NCBI RefSeq assembly: GCF_004368785.1
Contig: NZ_SODM01000001.1
Coordinates: forward strand, 930,001-994,000
Length of the DNA: 64,000 nucleotides
Reading direction: 5' to 3'
DNA from: Flavobacterium sp. 270
GTDB lineage: Bacteria > Bacteroidota > Bacteroidia > Flavobacteriales > Flavobacteriaceae
The notes under the pieces are model-generated. The model made no database searches and was not told the DNA's origin. It worked only from the letters and a program-made list of their open reading frames with translations. The translations under genes were made by a program, and so were the position numbers. This document shows positions 24,170 to 32,617 of the stretch, in pieces. How positions within the stretch are numbered: position 1 is the first letter of the stretch; each line of letters opens with the position of its first letter.

Positions 24170-25339
24170 TTATTGCCAGGGATCCAGTACCACCTTCACA
24201 CAATTATCTTCCCTCTTTTTAAAAATATCATAAGCATGTGAAATTTCAGACAAGGGCAGTCTGTGTGAAATAATATCATCAAGTTTTACTTTTCCCTGAA
24301 TTACATATTCTAAAAGTTTATCTATATGCTTGTGCGCAGGTGCTTGTCCTCCCTTTAAAATGATTCCTTTATCAAAAAACTGACCCAAAGGAAAATTATC
24401 ATAATTAACAGGATAAACACCCAATACCGAAACAATTCCGCTTCGTCTCACAGCACTCATACAGGCTTCTAATACTTTTATTGATCCTTTTTCAAAATTT
24501 ACTGTTGCTTTTACGCGATCAGCAAAACTTCGATCGGGTTCAAAGCCTACCGCATCGATACAAACATCTGCTCCCCGACCTTGTGTAAGAGCCCTAATTT
24601 GTTCTACAACATCTTTTGCACCATCTTCCCAAAGTATGGTTGTGGCTCCTGTTGTTGCTTTGGCTTTGTCTAATCGATATTGCAAAGTGTCTACAATAAT
24701 AACCTGATCAGCACCACGAAGCCAGGCACTTTTGGCCGCCATTAAACCAACGGGACCTGAACCAAAAATAGCAACGGTCTCACCGCCTTTTACTTCTCCC
24801 CAATCGACACCTGTATATCCGGTTGGAAAAATATCGGTCAGGAAAAGAACCTGTTCATCTGATAAATCTTCGGGAACTATTCTTGGTCCGTAATTAGCAT
24901 ATGGTACCCGAACATATTGCGCTTGCCCTCCATCGTATCCTCCATAAAGATCTGTGTAACCAAAAAGCGCTCCGCCTTTTTCGGTGAGTATTCCGCCTTC
25001 AGGTCCGTAATGTTCGGGATTACTATGTTCGCAATTTCCCGGAACATCATGATTACAGAAAAAACAATTTCCGCAAGCAATAGGAAAAGGGACTACAACA
25101 CGATCACCTCTTTTAAGGTGTGTTACCGCTGATCCTGTTTCTTCGACAATGCCCATAAACTCATGCCCAAGAACCATAGGCCTTGGCTGAGGTAATCCGC
25201 CAGAATAAATATGGAGATCAGATCCACAAATTGCTGTGGAAGTAACTTTTAAAATTATATCATCTTTCTCTTTTAATTTGGGATCATCTACTGTATCATA
25301 TTGTACAGATCCTGGTCCATGGATAACTGCTGCTTTCAT
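24170..25339 (-). CDS. zinc-dependent alcohol dehydrogenase, formaldehyde-dehydrogenase-like
   Basis: A 389-residue medium-chain dehydrogenase. The catalytic zinc Cys is in AICGSDLHIYSGG and the zinc His/Glu in LGHEFMG. The structural zinc loop is CGNCFFCNHDVPGNC. The NAD-binding GSGPVGLMAAKSAWLRGA precedes IIVDTLQYRLDKA. The extra loop around GGILTEKGGALFGYTDLYGG matches the subgroup that includes glutathione-independent formaldehyde dehydrogenases. The exact substrate is not determinable. It is divergent from the Rieske flavoprotein at 25569, and both have TRTAA-N16-TRTAA motifs in the shared 230-bp intergenic space. Confidence 0.93.
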   Translation of the reverse strand: MKAAVIHGPGSVQYDTVDDPKLKEKDDIILKVTSTAICGSDLHIYSGGLPQPRPMVLGHEFMGIVEETGSAVTHLKRGDRVVVPFPIACGNCFFCNHDVPGNCEHSNPEHYGPEGGILTEKGGALFGYTDLYGGYDGGQAQYVRVPYANYGPRIVPEDLSDEQVLFLTDIFPTGYTGVDWGEVKGGETVAIFGSGPVGLMAAKSAWLRGADQVIIVDTLQYRLDKAKATTGATTILWEDGAKDVVEQIRALTQGRGADVCIDAVGFEPDRSFADRVKATVNFEKGSIKVLEACMSAVRRSGIVSVLGVYPVNYDNFPLGQFFDKGIILKGGQAPAHKHIDKLLEYVIQGKVKLDDIISHRLPLSEISHAYDIFKKREDNCVKVVLDPWQ

Positions 25340-25396
25340 ATATTAGATTTTTTCAATTAATAAAAACCTAATTAATTACAATTAAAGGACTTACAC

Positions 25397-25422
25397 TTAC
25401 ATTATTTGTTATAAATCTTACA
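25397..25422 (-). promoter_or_regulatory. TRTAA-N16-TRTAA site, upstream of the 25339 gene
   Basis: TGTAA and TGTAAGTG on the minus strand with a 16-bp spacer; the second box is 58 bp before the ATG at 25339. Confidence 0.6.
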
Positions 25423-25444
25423 TATAAAACACAACTGGCAATCC

Positions 25445-25470
25445 TATAAATTTCAAAATTAAAATTGTAA
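25445..25470 (+). promoter_or_regulatory. TRTAA-N16-TRTAA site, upstream of the 25569 gene
   Basis: TATAA and TGTAAAAA with a 16-bp spacer; the second box ends 99 bp before the ATG at 25569. It lies 23 bp from the divergent site that faces the dehydrogenase gene. Confidence 0.5.
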
Positions 25471-25568
25471 AAATTCTATCATATTACTTTTTAGTTTTGA
25501 TATGTAACGCTTTAGAAAAAGTTCATCCAAATAATTTGTTTTCACTAAACTTCTTAAAATATAAGATC

Positions 25569-27152
25569 ATGAATAAATCAAACGATAAATTAAAAAGTGC
25601 CAGTATTACATCTGGCGATAATGTTTCTTTTTGGATAGATACTACATCTATTATCTCATACAATAAACCAGATCAGGATATACAAACAGAAGTACTTATT
25701 ATTGGTGGCGGAATAGCGGGTCTTACCACAGCCTATAAATTGCTTAAGGCCGGTAAAAAAGTAATAATCGTAGAAGATGGTTTTATTGGCAGCAGTGAAA
25801 GCGGGCGTACAACGGCACATTTAACGTGCGCTCTTGATGATCGCTACTATTACCTTGAAAGTAAATTTGGTGAAGAAGCCGCAAGATTGGCGGCCGAAAG
25901 TCATAGCGCAGCAATTGATGAAATTGAGAAAACAGTAACTGATTTAAATATTGATTGTTCCTTTAAAAGAGTCAACGGATATTTATTTAGTCACCCAACT
26001 GATAAAGAAGAAAATCTGGACAAAGAACTTCAGGCCACACAAAAAGCGGGATTAAGAACTGCAATTTTAAAAGGAACTCCTGCCCTGGCAAATGCTGAAA
26101 ACCAACGATGTCTGGCTTTTAGCAATCAGGCACAGTTTCATATTCTGCATTATTTAAAAGGTCTTGCCCAGGCTGTTACTTCTCTGGGTGGAATTATTTA
26201 TACTGAAGCGCATGCAGAAAATATTACCAAAAAAGGAGCAAAAGTAAATGGTTATACTTTTTCGGCAGAATATATTGTTGTGGCAACTAATACTCCGGTT
26301 AATGATATAGTAACGATGCATACCAAACAGCATGCGTACAGAACTTATGTAATTGGCGGAAAAATTCCCAAAGGACTGCTTCCCTATTCGCTCTGGTGGG
26401 ATACGGGAGATCAGGAATCGAAATGGGTTTCTCAGCCCTATCATTATGTTCGTGTGGAAAGTTATGACGAAAAATATGATTTGCTTATTTCTGGTGGTGA
26501 AGATCATAAAACCGGTCAGGCCGATGAGGAAGGAATTCCGGAAGCATCACGATATGACCGTCTTGAAGCCTGGACACGAAATTATTTTCCAATGTTAGAA
26601 GATGATTTAACATACAGATGGTCTGGTCAGGTGATGGAACCTGTAGATTCTTTGGGATTTATGGGGAAAAATCCCGGCGATGACAACATTTATATCATTA
26701 CAGGAGACTCAGGAAATGGTATGACGCACACTACAATTGGCGCCATGATTATTTGTGATAGTATTACGGGCATTAAAAACAAATGGGAAGATTTATACAG
26801 TCCTTCCAGAATATCTCTGAGTACAGCTGCAGATTTTGTTAAGGAAACCACTAATATGGCTTCTCAATATTTGGATTGGATTAGTGGATCTGACTTAAAA
26901 AATACGGCTGATTTACCTGTTGGAGAAGGATCTGTACTTTCGTCAGGACTTAAAAAAATTGCTGTTTATCGTGATTACGACAATTCGCTAAAGGCTTTCT
27001 CTGCCGTATGTCCGCATTTGGGCTGTATCGTACATTGGAATAATGATGAAAAATCATTTGATTGCCCGTGTCACGGCTCCCGTTTTACTGTTGATGGAAC
27101 CGTTATCAATGGTCCTGCCCAAAATGATTTAAGTAAAATTCATATCAAATAA
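25569..27152 (+). CDS. FAD-dependent oxidoreductase with C-terminal Rieske [2Fe-2S] domain
   Basis: A 527-residue fusion. Residues about 40-400 form a DAO-type FAD fold, with VLIIGGGIAGLTTAYKL, SSESGRTTAHL and a late IYIITGDSGNGMTHTTIGA. Residues about 435-527 form a Rieske domain with CPHLGCIV and CPCHGSRF, giving the Cys-x-His and Cys-x2-His ligands. Proteins of this build are widespread in bacteria and presumed to be redox enzymes; substrate unknown. The start at 25569 was chosen because the 24-residue upstream extension overlaps leader sequence. An FMN-type reductase follows after 8 bp, so the pair may pass electrons between them. Confidence 0.93.
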   Translation: MNKSNDKLKSASITSGDNVSFWIDTTSIISYNKPDQDIQTEVLIIGGGIAGLTTAYKLLKAGKKVIIVEDGFIGSSESGRTTAHLTCALDDRYYYLESKFGEEAARLAAESHSAAIDEIEKTVTDLNIDCSFKRVNGYLFSHPTDKEENLDKELQATQKAGLRTAILKGTPALANAENQRCLAFSNQAQFHILHYLKGLAQAVTSLGGIIYTEAHAENITKKGAKVNGYTFSAEYIVVATNTPVNDIVTMHTKQHAYRTYVIGGKIPKGLLPYSLWWDTGDQESKWVSQPYHYVRVESYDEKYDLLISGGEDHKTGQADEEGIPEASRYDRLEAWTRNYFPMLEDDLTYRWSGQVMEPVDSLGFMGKNPGDDNIYIITGDSGNGMTHTTIGAMIICDSITGIKNKWEDLYSPSRISLSTAADFVKETTNMASQYLDWISGSDLKNTADLPVGEGSVLSSGLKKIAVYRDYDNSLKAFSAVCPHLGCIVHWNNDEKSFDCPCHGSRFTVDGTVINGPAQNDLSKIHIK

Positions 27153-27160
27153 CAACAATT

Positions 27161-27739
27161 ATGAAAGCTATTATACTTTTAGGAACCTTAAAAAATAAAG
27201 GCCTTTCGAATACTGAAATCCTTGTAGAATTTCTGGGCAAATATCTTGCCGAACAAAATATTGACTTTGAGGTAATCAGGCTGGCTAATCACACTATTGT
27301 TCCGGGAACCTACACACATATGGATGTCAAAGATGACTGGCCTGCTATTTATAATAAAATAATTGAAGCCAAAATAATATTATTTGCAACACCTATTTGG
27401 TGGAACAGTCATTCATCTGAATTGCAGCGCTGCATAGAACGACTTGATGAAGTTTATGATATTATCCTTGAGGGCAAAGATTCCCCGCTTGACGGCAAAA
27501 TTGGCGGCGTAATTGTTACCGGAGATTCAGATGGCGTAGAGCATATTACGGGAAACATTGCTAATTTTTTCTGTAGTATAGGTGTTACAGTTCCTGCCTA
27601 TACATCGCTGGGCGTCATTTGGGAAGGCCACGCCAAAAACGCGAAAAAAACCAAAGCTCAAATCCTCAAATATTATAAAACAAATTACGACAAGGATGCG
27701 CAGGCAATGGCTGAATCGCTGAAAAAAGCCAGCCAGTAA
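27161..27739 (+). CDS. NAD(P)H-dependent flavodoxin-fold oxidoreductase
   Basis: A 192-residue flavodoxin-like reductase. It has an IILLGTLKNKGLSNTE phosphate loop, ATPIWWNSHSSELQRCIERLDE (the FMN/partner loop of this family), and GGVIVTGDSDGVEHI. Family members reduce quinones, azo dyes or FMN using NAD(P)H. It starts 8 bp after the Rieske flavoprotein and is likely co-transcribed, perhaps delivering electrons to it. Confidence 0.88.
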   Translation: MKAIILLGTLKNKGLSNTEILVEFLGKYLAEQNIDFEVIRLANHTIVPGTYTHMDVKDDWPAIYNKIIEAKIILFATPIWWNSHSSELQRCIERLDEVYDIILEGKDSPLDGKIGGVIVTGDSDGVEHITGNIANFFCSIGVTVPAYTSLGVIWEGHAKNAKKTKAQILKYYKTNYDKDAQAMAESLKKASQ

Positions 27740-27775
27740 AACTGCAACTATACACCCATAAAATCCTGATAATTA

Positions 27776-27801
27776 TATAATTATGAATTACAATTGTATA
27801 A
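27776..27801 (+). promoter_or_regulatory. TRTAA-N16-TRTAA site, upstream of the 27860 gene
   Basis: TATAA and TATAAGAT with a 16-bp spacer; the second box ends 59 bp before the ATG at 27860. The preceding bases TGATAATTATATAAT also occur before the 32939 paralogue. Confidence 0.6.
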
Positions 27802-27859
27802 GATTTAGACATTTGATCCATATAAATTTGACTGTATTAATTTTAAAAAACTTCTTATT

Positions 27860-27997
27860 ATGAGCACAAAAGATTCTACATCACATGCTGCCAAAAATGG
27901 TGGCAATGATAAAAAAACAAGTTCAAAAAGTACGGATCAAAAATCAGAAAAAGATGGAAGTAAATCGGCAGTCAAAAAAAGCCCTGCTAAAAAGTGA
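27860..27997 (+). CDS. 45-residue Lys/Ser-rich protein, paralogue of the 32939 gene
   Basis: A tiny highly charged product: MSTKDSTSHAAKNGGNDKK, then TSSKSTDQKSEKDGS and KKSPAKK. It shares the start and KNGGxDKKTSxKSTDxK with the 58-residue protein at 32939-33115. No hydrophobic residues to speak of, so disordered; the composition recalls desiccation- or stress-related hydrophilins, which is only an analogy. The upstream regions of the two paralogues are also similar. Confidence 0.7.
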   Translation: MSTKDSTSHAAKNGGNDKKTSSKSTDQKSEKDGSKSAVKKSPAKK

Positions 27998-28030
27998 TCT
28001 TAAATAAAACACTTTATAGCCCATCTTTAT

Positions 28031-28074
28031 AACTCTATAAAACCCCTTCCAAGAGCGGTTTTATAGAGTTTTTA
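28031..28074 (+). terminator. terminator after the 27860 gene
   Basis: AACTCTATAAAACC pairs perfectly with GGTTTTATAGAGTT around a 12-base loop, followed by TTT. Confidence 0.75.
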
Positions 28075-28088
28075 AAAGTTCTAATACA

Positions 28089-28976
28089 ATGGATATGAAA
28101 AATAAAAATGTACTTATTACCGGCGCCACAAGCGGAATAGGCTATGAATTTGCCAAAATATTTGCTGAAAAAAATTATAATCTTATACTGATTGCGCGCA
28201 ACAGGGAAAATTTGAAAAAGACAGCACTTGAAATGAAGAAAATTTCAAATAATATTGAAATAACAGAAATTGCTATTGATTTGTTTGAAAGAGATGCTGC
28301 ACGCGAAATATATAAAATCACAAAAGAGCGTCGGATTTTTGTTGATATTTTAATTAATAACGCCGGACAAGGCGAATGGGGCAAATTTAATGAAACTGAT
28401 CTTGACCGTGAAATAAGCCTTGTAGATCTTAATATTAATTCGGTTTTGAGTTTAACTAAATTTTATCTCAAACCTATGCTTAAAAACGGGAAAGGAAAAA
28501 TTTTGTTTGTTGCTTCTTCAGTATCAAAAGCACCTTCTCCGTATATGGCGGTTTATGCGGCTACCAAAGCCTTTATTTTATCTTTTGCCGAAGCAATATC
28601 GAATGAAGTAAAAGATACCAGTATTACAATAACAGCGCTTCAGCCTGATGCAACTGATACGGATTTCTTTCATAAAGCAAAAGCTGAAAATACCGTGACC
28701 TATAAAGAGAAAAAATTAACAAATCCTGAAAAAATTGCCAGAGAAGGTTATGAAGCTTTAGAAAAAGGAATAAATGTGGTGCAGCCCGGATTTAAAAATA
28801 AACTTCAGAGCGTGATCAATAATATTATTTCGGATGTTGTTATTGCCAATACTATGGAAAAACAAATGAAAATAAGCGATAAGGAAAAAGGCCGATTAAA
28901 GCCGGTACATGTGGCTTCTTTACGCGAACGTGAATCAATAAACTTTTATAAAAAAGCCAGTAATGGTGATTACTAA
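28089..28976 (+). CDS. SDR family oxidoreductase
   Basis: A 295-residue short-chain dehydrogenase. It has VLITGATSGIGYEFAK (residues 8-23), an Arg in LIARN suggesting NADP preference, DILINNAGQGEWG, catalytic Ser in FVASSVSKAP and YAATKAF. The C-terminal 70 residues, INVVQPGFKNKLQSVIN onward, are an extension longer than in classical SDRs and close to the DltE/YqjQ-like group. Substrate unknown. An alternative ATG lies two codons in. It sits alone between a terminator and a long leader. Confidence 0.88.
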   Translation: MDMKNKNVLITGATSGIGYEFAKIFAEKNYNLILIARNRENLKKTALEMKKISNNIEITEIAIDLFERDAAREIYKITKERRIFVDILINNAGQGEWGKFNETDLDREISLVDLNINSVLSLTKFYLKPMLKNGKGKILFVASSVSKAPSPYMAVYAATKAFILSFAEAISNEVKDTSITITALQPDATDTDFFHKAKAENTVTYKEKKLTNPEKIAREGYEALEKGINVVQPGFKNKLQSVINNIISDVVIANTMEKQMKISDKEKGRLKPVHVASLRERESINFYKKASNGDY

Positions 28977-29144
28977 TCTCATTTTTACACACTATTTACT
29001 TAAATATCTGATAAAACAGTGTACTTCCTTGTTTTAGATCTTGCTGAATCATGCTGATAATTTACTGTTTTTTACTATTTCTTCAGGATTGACACTCTGG
29101 AGGTACACTTTATCAGGTATAATTTAATAACTAAAAAAAATATT

Positions 29145-29822
29145 ATGAAAACAACCACATCTCTGCCAGAAGCTTCCAGTAAAGGAACTTCTAAAATTAA
29201 AACAAATGTTTCAGCACTAGAAAGAATCCTTATGATCACGAGCGGCGGTTATCTATTATATAAAGGATTATCTCAAAATGATAAAAGTATTGCCAAGATA
29301 GGTTCTGGCACAGCAATGCTTCTAAGAGGAGTTTCTGGATATTGTCCCGTTTATGACGCTGTAGATCATCTTAAAAATGATAAATCCTCAAATGTAAATA
29401 TCAGGATAAACAGTGTTATCGATAAACCTATCAGCGAAGTATACTCTTTTTGGCGTGACTTTGAAAATCTGCCAAAATTCATGAACCACCTTGAATCTGT
29501 AAAACCAATTAGTTATACCACTTCGCAATGGACGGCTAAAGGCCCTGGCGGAATTGGAAAAATTACCTGGAAAGCTGAAATTTTGAAAGATGAAAAAGAA
29601 AGGCTGATCAGTTGGAGTTCGCTTCCTGACGCCTCAATTAAAAATGCCGGAAAAGTTGTTTTTAGACCAAGCGGAAAAGGCACGGAAATCATTGTTACCA
29701 TTTCTTATCATGCTCCCTTGGGAATTGCCGGCGAAAGTGCCGCAAAACTTCTCAATCCGTATTTTGAGAAACTGGTAAATGATGACATCATGAATTTTAA
29801 AACTTATTTGGAATCTCGTTAA
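29145..29822 (+). CDS. SRPBCC (START-like) protein with N-terminal DUF2892-type helices
   Basis: A 225-residue protein in two parts. Residues about 20-75 (SALERILMITSGGYLLYKG and LRGVSGYCPVYDA) match the small YgaP-like/DUF2892 membrane module with its GYCPxY end. Residues about 85-225 form a polyketide-cyclase-like SRPBCC ligand-binding domain with DKPISEVYSFWRDFENLPKFM and WTAKGPGGIGKITW. The family is linked with membrane lipid or quinone chaperoning, but the role here is unknown. A UUCG-loop terminator follows. Confidence 0.88.
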   Translation: MKTTTSLPEASSKGTSKIKTNVSALERILMITSGGYLLYKGLSQNDKSIAKIGSGTAMLLRGVSGYCPVYDAVDHLKNDKSSNVNIRINSVIDKPISEVYSFWRDFENLPKFMNHLESVKPISYTTSQWTAKGPGGIGKITWKAEILKDEKERLISWSSLPDASIKNAGKVVFRPSGKGTEIIVTISYHAPLGIAGESAAKLLNPYFEKLVNDDIMNFKTYLESR

Positions 29823-29860
29823 ACTTGGTTTCAGATACTTTTTTCTCTTAAAAAAGGAAG

Positions 29861-29887
29861 GCCTGTAATTCGTTACAGGCTTTTTGA
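29861..29887 (+). terminator. terminator with TTCG tetraloop
   Basis: GCCTGTAA-TTCG-TTACAGGC followed by five T residues, a textbook rho-independent terminator for the SRPBCC gene. Confidence 0.9.
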
Positions 29888-29963
29888 ATTTATATCTCTA
29901 CAGAGAAAAGTCGTTTCTGTTCGAAACCAAGTATACTACTAATAAACATGATATTCTAATAAA

Positions 29964-29994
29964 AATAAAAACCTGTAATGATAGCATTACAGGT
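29964..29994 (-). terminator. terminator of the minus-strand lipoprotein gene
   Basis: ACCTGTAATG/CATTACAGGT around ATAG, with a T-rich tract on its minus-strand 3' side, 22 bp after the stop of the gene at 30017-30307. Confidence 0.8.
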
Positions 29995-30016
29995 TTATTA
30001 TTTTTCCCGACATTTA

Positions 30017-30307
30017 TTATCGTCTTGGAGTTGTTGCAGTCGAATCTGTTTTTACAGATGTATTTCCTTTTTGAGTGGTCCCGTCTGCTCCTGACCCCGT
30101 AGAACCTTCGCCAGTTGCACCTGTAGTACCACCGGAATTAACCTTTGTTGTGTCGCTTGTAGAATTTATAGTGTCTACGGTTGTTTGCATTGTGTCTACT
30201 TCATTAGAATAATTATCTGCCGGAGCGGTTTCATTTTTTTTGCATGAAAATGCAAGTCCGGCTACCATAATAAGTAATGCTGCTTTGGTTTTAAATAGGG
30301 TTTTCAT
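30017..30307 (-). CDS. small Thr/Gly-rich lipoprotein
   Basis: A 96-residue predicted lipoprotein. Basic start, hydrophobic ALLIMVAGLAFSC with a lipobox Cys at residue 22, then KKNETAPADNYSNE. A low-complexity Thr/Ser/Gly region follows with TTGATGEGSTGSGADG. The end TTPRR resembles that of the secreted protein at 32378-32617 (NTPRRDSTG). The decayed paralogue at 8761-9054 shows that the family duplicated. Function unknown. It has its own upstream motif and a terminator. Confidence 0.78.
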   Translation of the reverse strand: MKTLFKTKAALLIMVAGLAFSCKKNETAPADNYSNEVDTMQTTVDTINSTSDTTKVNSGGTTGATGEGSTGSGADGTTQKGNTSVKTDSTATTPRR

Positions 30308-30363
30308 AATAATTATTTTATAGTTTATATTTTTTAAAAATAAAATAATACATAGTTATTTAT

Positions 30364-30389
30364 TTATAGAATTATTCAAAAAAATTACA
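30364..30389 (-). promoter_or_regulatory. TRTAA-N16-TRTAA site, upstream of the 30307 gene
   Basis: TGTAA and TATAAATA on the minus strand with a 16-bp spacer; the second box is 57 bp before the ATG at 30307. Confidence 0.6.
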
Positions 30390-30496
30390 AACTACGCACC
30401 TGATAATAAGGCAGATGCTAATTTTATATGGAATTTTATATGAAATATTTTTATAATCCAGGACACGTTGCGATCATTTAATGGAATGCTTTATTA

Positions 30497-30538
30497 CAAA
30501 AAAACCTGTAATCTCAATGCTAAGATTACAGGTTTTTT
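30497..30538 (-). terminator. terminator of the minus-strand DUF892 gene
   Basis: AACCTGTAATCT and AGATTACAGGTT pair around an 8-base loop. T residues follow on the minus strand, 22 bp after the gene at 30561-31178. The stem is closely similar to that at 29971-29994. Confidence 0.85.
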
Positions 30539-30560
30539 ATGGTAATAATTCCCAAAAAAA

Positions 30561-31178
30561 TTATTCTTCCTCTTCTTCACTTTCCTCATCAGAAGCTTCA
30601 AAATTGATATTGTTGTAAGCCACTTCCGTTAAGAGTGTATCAGCTTCTTTTTCTTCGTCCAGAGTTTGCTGTAATAAATCCAGTGCTTCATCTTCTCCTA
30701 AAGTATGTGCAAAAGCTGCCAATGTACCGTAAGTAGCAATCTCATAATGTTCAATTTTTTGTGAGGCAGCAATAATTCCCGCATCACGCACCGGGCCTTC
30801 CTGGGTTTCTTCCATAATGCTTTCGCCCTCTTTAATAAGACCTTCCATAGCTTCGCATTTTTTTGCCGAAGCTTTTTCGCCAATCAAATCAAATATCTGC
30901 TCCAATCTTGTTACTTGTTCCTCTGTAACTGTTAAATGATCGTTTATGGTAGTTATAAGATTTTCCGAAGTGGCATTTTTTGCCATTTTAGGCAATGCTT
31001 TTGTTAATGCTTTCTCTGCCCAGTAAATATCTTTTAGAGAATCAACAAATAGCTCTCTTAATCCGTCAGCTGCCGAAGATTTGGCTTTTACAGTTCCGCT
31101 TCCTTTTGCTCCTGACGGCTTTTTACCAGTTTGATTTTTGCCTGCTGATGTTTTTTTAGTTTGTTCTGATGTTTTCAT
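30561..31178 (-). CDS. DUF892 ferritin-like (YciE/YciF) protein, third paralogue
   Basis: A 205-residue protein close to that at 5707-6288. It has LFVDSLKDIYWAEKAL at residues 43-58, EGPVRDAGIIAASQKIEHYEIATYG and LDEEKEADTLLTEVAYNNINF. It carries a Lys/Gly/Ser-rich N-terminal 35 residues and an added acidic C-terminus (ASDEESEEEEE). All diiron-type positions seen in the first copy are retained. A TRTAA-N16-TRTAA motif is 58 bp upstream, whereas the catalase-linked copy lacks it, so the two copies are probably under different control. Confidence 0.93.
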   Translation of the reverse strand: MKTSEQTKKTSAGKNQTGKKPSGAKGSGTVKAKSSAADGLRELFVDSLKDIYWAEKALTKALPKMAKNATSENLITTINDHLTVTEEQVTRLEQIFDLIGEKASAKKCEAMEGLIKEGESIMEETQEGPVRDAGIIAASQKIEHYEIATYGTLAAFAHTLGEDEALDLLQQTLDEEKEADTLLTEVAYNNINFEASDEESEEEEE

Positions 31179-31235
31179 GATAGTTTTAATTTAAATTAAT
31201 AATCTCAAAAATATAACCTTCATTGTATCAGATTT

Positions 31236-31261
31236 TTATAAAATTACAATACCATTTTATA
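31236..31261 (-). promoter_or_regulatory. TRTAA-N16-TRTAA site, upstream of the 31178 gene
   Basis: TATAA and TATAAAAA on the minus strand with a 16-bp spacer; the second box is 58 bp before the ATG at 31178. Confidence 0.6.
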
Positions 31262-31306
31262 AAATTAACATAGATTTTTTAAGCAAATTGAGCAGCGTTG
31301 AGATTC

Positions 31307-31332
31307 TATAAAATTAGAATATTAATATATAA
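31307..31332 (+). promoter_or_regulatory. TRTAA-N16-TRTAA site, upstream of the 31418 gene
   Basis: TATAA and TATAAAAA with a 16-bp spacer; the second box ends 86 bp before the ATG at 31418. Confidence 0.5.
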
Positions 31333-31417
31333 AAAAATTCACATGCGTCATTCTATTTTTGATAATAAAGGTTTTAAAAATAAAATTTAATTAGAAAAAA
31401 TTTAAAATTATTACAAC

Positions 31418-31810
31418 ATGATACAAAAAATTGAATCGCCACAAAACGTAGTTGCTTTTGAAGCAATTGGAGAAATAACAGCGGATGATTATACCAATGT
31501 TGTGGAGCCGGCTATTAAAGAATTGATAAAACAAATAAACGAAATCAACTTCTTGTTTTTAATAGATACAGAAATTGAAAATTTTACTATGGCTGCCTGG
31601 ATGGAAGATGCTTGGATTGGACTTAAAAATTTAGGAAAATGGAATAGAGCCGCAATTGTTACGGATTCTGAAAAAGCAATCGCGTTTACAGACAAATTTA
31701 GCTATGTGGTTCCCGGAGAATTTAAAGGATTTAGAAAAGACGCTTTTCACGAAGCAATGAATTGGGTTGCGGGAATAGCAAATAAAGAAATTGACAATCA
31801 TTATAATTAA
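31418..31810 (+). CDS. SpoIIAA-like (STAS-fold) protein
   Basis: A 130-residue protein of the SpoIIAA-like/STAS-related family. It has VVAFEAIGEITADDYTNVVEP at the N-terminus, LFLIDTEIENFTMAAWMED, WNRAAIVTDSEKAIAFT and FKGFRKDAFHEAMNWV, in family order. In other bacteria these are small soluble proteins of uncertain, perhaps membrane-associated, regulatory function. Stop and the next start are 2 bp apart, so it is translationally coupled to the DUF202 gene. Confidence 0.85.
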   Translation: MIQKIESPQNVVAFEAIGEITADDYTNVVEPAIKELIKQINEINFLFLIDTEIENFTMAAWMEDAWIGLKNLGKWNRAAIVTDSEKAIAFTDKFSYVVPGEFKGFRKDAFHEAMNWVAGIANKEIDNHYN

Positions 31811-31812
31811 TC

Positions 31813-32214
31813 ATGCAGGGCGATAATAAAAAAAGAATCAACGAACACATGTCCAATGAAAGGACATTTCTTTCCTGGGTCAGAACCGGTATTGGCATCA
31901 TGGTATTTGGCTTTGTAATTGTTAAATTTTCATTGTTTGTCAATCAGTTGCCGGCAAGTTTTTTTCAGGATTCTAATATTCCAAAAAATGGCTTTACTAT
32001 TCTTATAGGTATAAGTTTAGTCTTTACAGGCGCACTTACCATTGTTCTGTCGTATTATAAATACAAACAAACGCATAAACTGCTTCAAAAAGGCGAATAT
32101 TTGTATTCAACATTATTATTGACCATTCTCACAGTAACTATTTTTGTTATGAGTATTATCATAATAGCTTATTTAATTGTAGCTGCCTATCCGTTCACTT
32201 TTCAAAGTTTGTGA
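31813..32214 (+). CDS. DUF202 (YidH-type) membrane protein
   Basis: A 133-residue inner-membrane protein with the DUF202 signature HMSNERTFLSWVRTGIGIM at the N-terminus. Three hydrophobic helices follow (GIMVFGFVIVKFSLFV, LIGISLVFTGALTIVL, TVTIFVMSIIIIAYLIV). Function unknown. Tight coupling with the STAS-like gene suggests a shared membrane-linked role. A strong terminator follows about 90 bp later. Confidence 0.92.
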   Translation: MQGDNKKRINEHMSNERTFLSWVRTGIGIMVFGFVIVKFSLFVNQLPASFFQDSNIPKNGFTILIGISLVFTGALTIVLSYYKYKQTHKLLQKGEYLYSTLLLTILTVTIFVMSIIIIAYLIVAAYPFTFQSL

Positions 32215-32295
32215 TACTATTGTAAATTAGACAGTTTAAAAAATATTTCGCAATTACAATCCGCTTTCGGTAAAAAAAATCCCATTTTTAAAAAT

Positions 32296-32338
32296 AAAAA
32301 GCCACTAGAATTTTAAAAATTCTAGTGGCTTTTTTTAA
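32296..32338. terminator. bidirectional terminator
   Basis: AAGCCACTAGAATT/AATTCTAGTGGCTT around TTAAA, with A residues before and seven T residues after, between the convergent genes ending at 32214 and 32378. Confidence 0.88.
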
Positions 32339-32377
32339 TTAAAAACTCTGTGTTTAATAGCAATAAGAAAAAAAAGA

Positions 32378-32617
32378 TTAAGGTTTTGTACCGGTAGAAT
32401 CTCTACGGGGAGTATTTGTCGTAGATGATTTTCTTTTATTGGTTTTTTGCTTGTTCACCGTATCTGTTTTATGGGGCGATGAATGCTTTGTTCCTTTTGT
32501 ACTTTTCTTCTTAGTAATTGTGTCAGTTTGCGTTGTTTTTCTTGGAACTTCCTGTGCAACTGCTACAGCAGTACCAAAAGTTAGAAACATTGCGCACGTT
32601 AAAAATAAATTTTTCAT
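32378..32617 (-). CDS. small secreted basic Lys/Thr-rich protein
   Basis: A 79-residue protein with a signal peptide (MKNLFLTCAMFLTFGTAVAVAQ, cleavage expected after AVA). The mature part is Lys/Thr/Ser-rich (TKKKSTKGTKHSS, NKQKTNKRKSSTTNTPRR) and probably disordered and periplasmic or surface-associated. The NTPRRDSTG end is similar to the end of the lipoprotein at 30017. No family recognised. Confidence 0.65.
   Translation of the reverse strand: MKNLFLTCAMFLTFGTAVAVAQEVPRKTTQTDTITKKKSTKGTKHSSPHKTDTVNKQKTNKRKSSTTNTPRRDSTGTKP

Noticed and set aside
29085..29130. TTGACA and TATAAT resembling a sigma-70 promoter before the SRPBCC gene
   Set aside because: The spacing is about 23 bp and Bacteroidota do not use this consensus.
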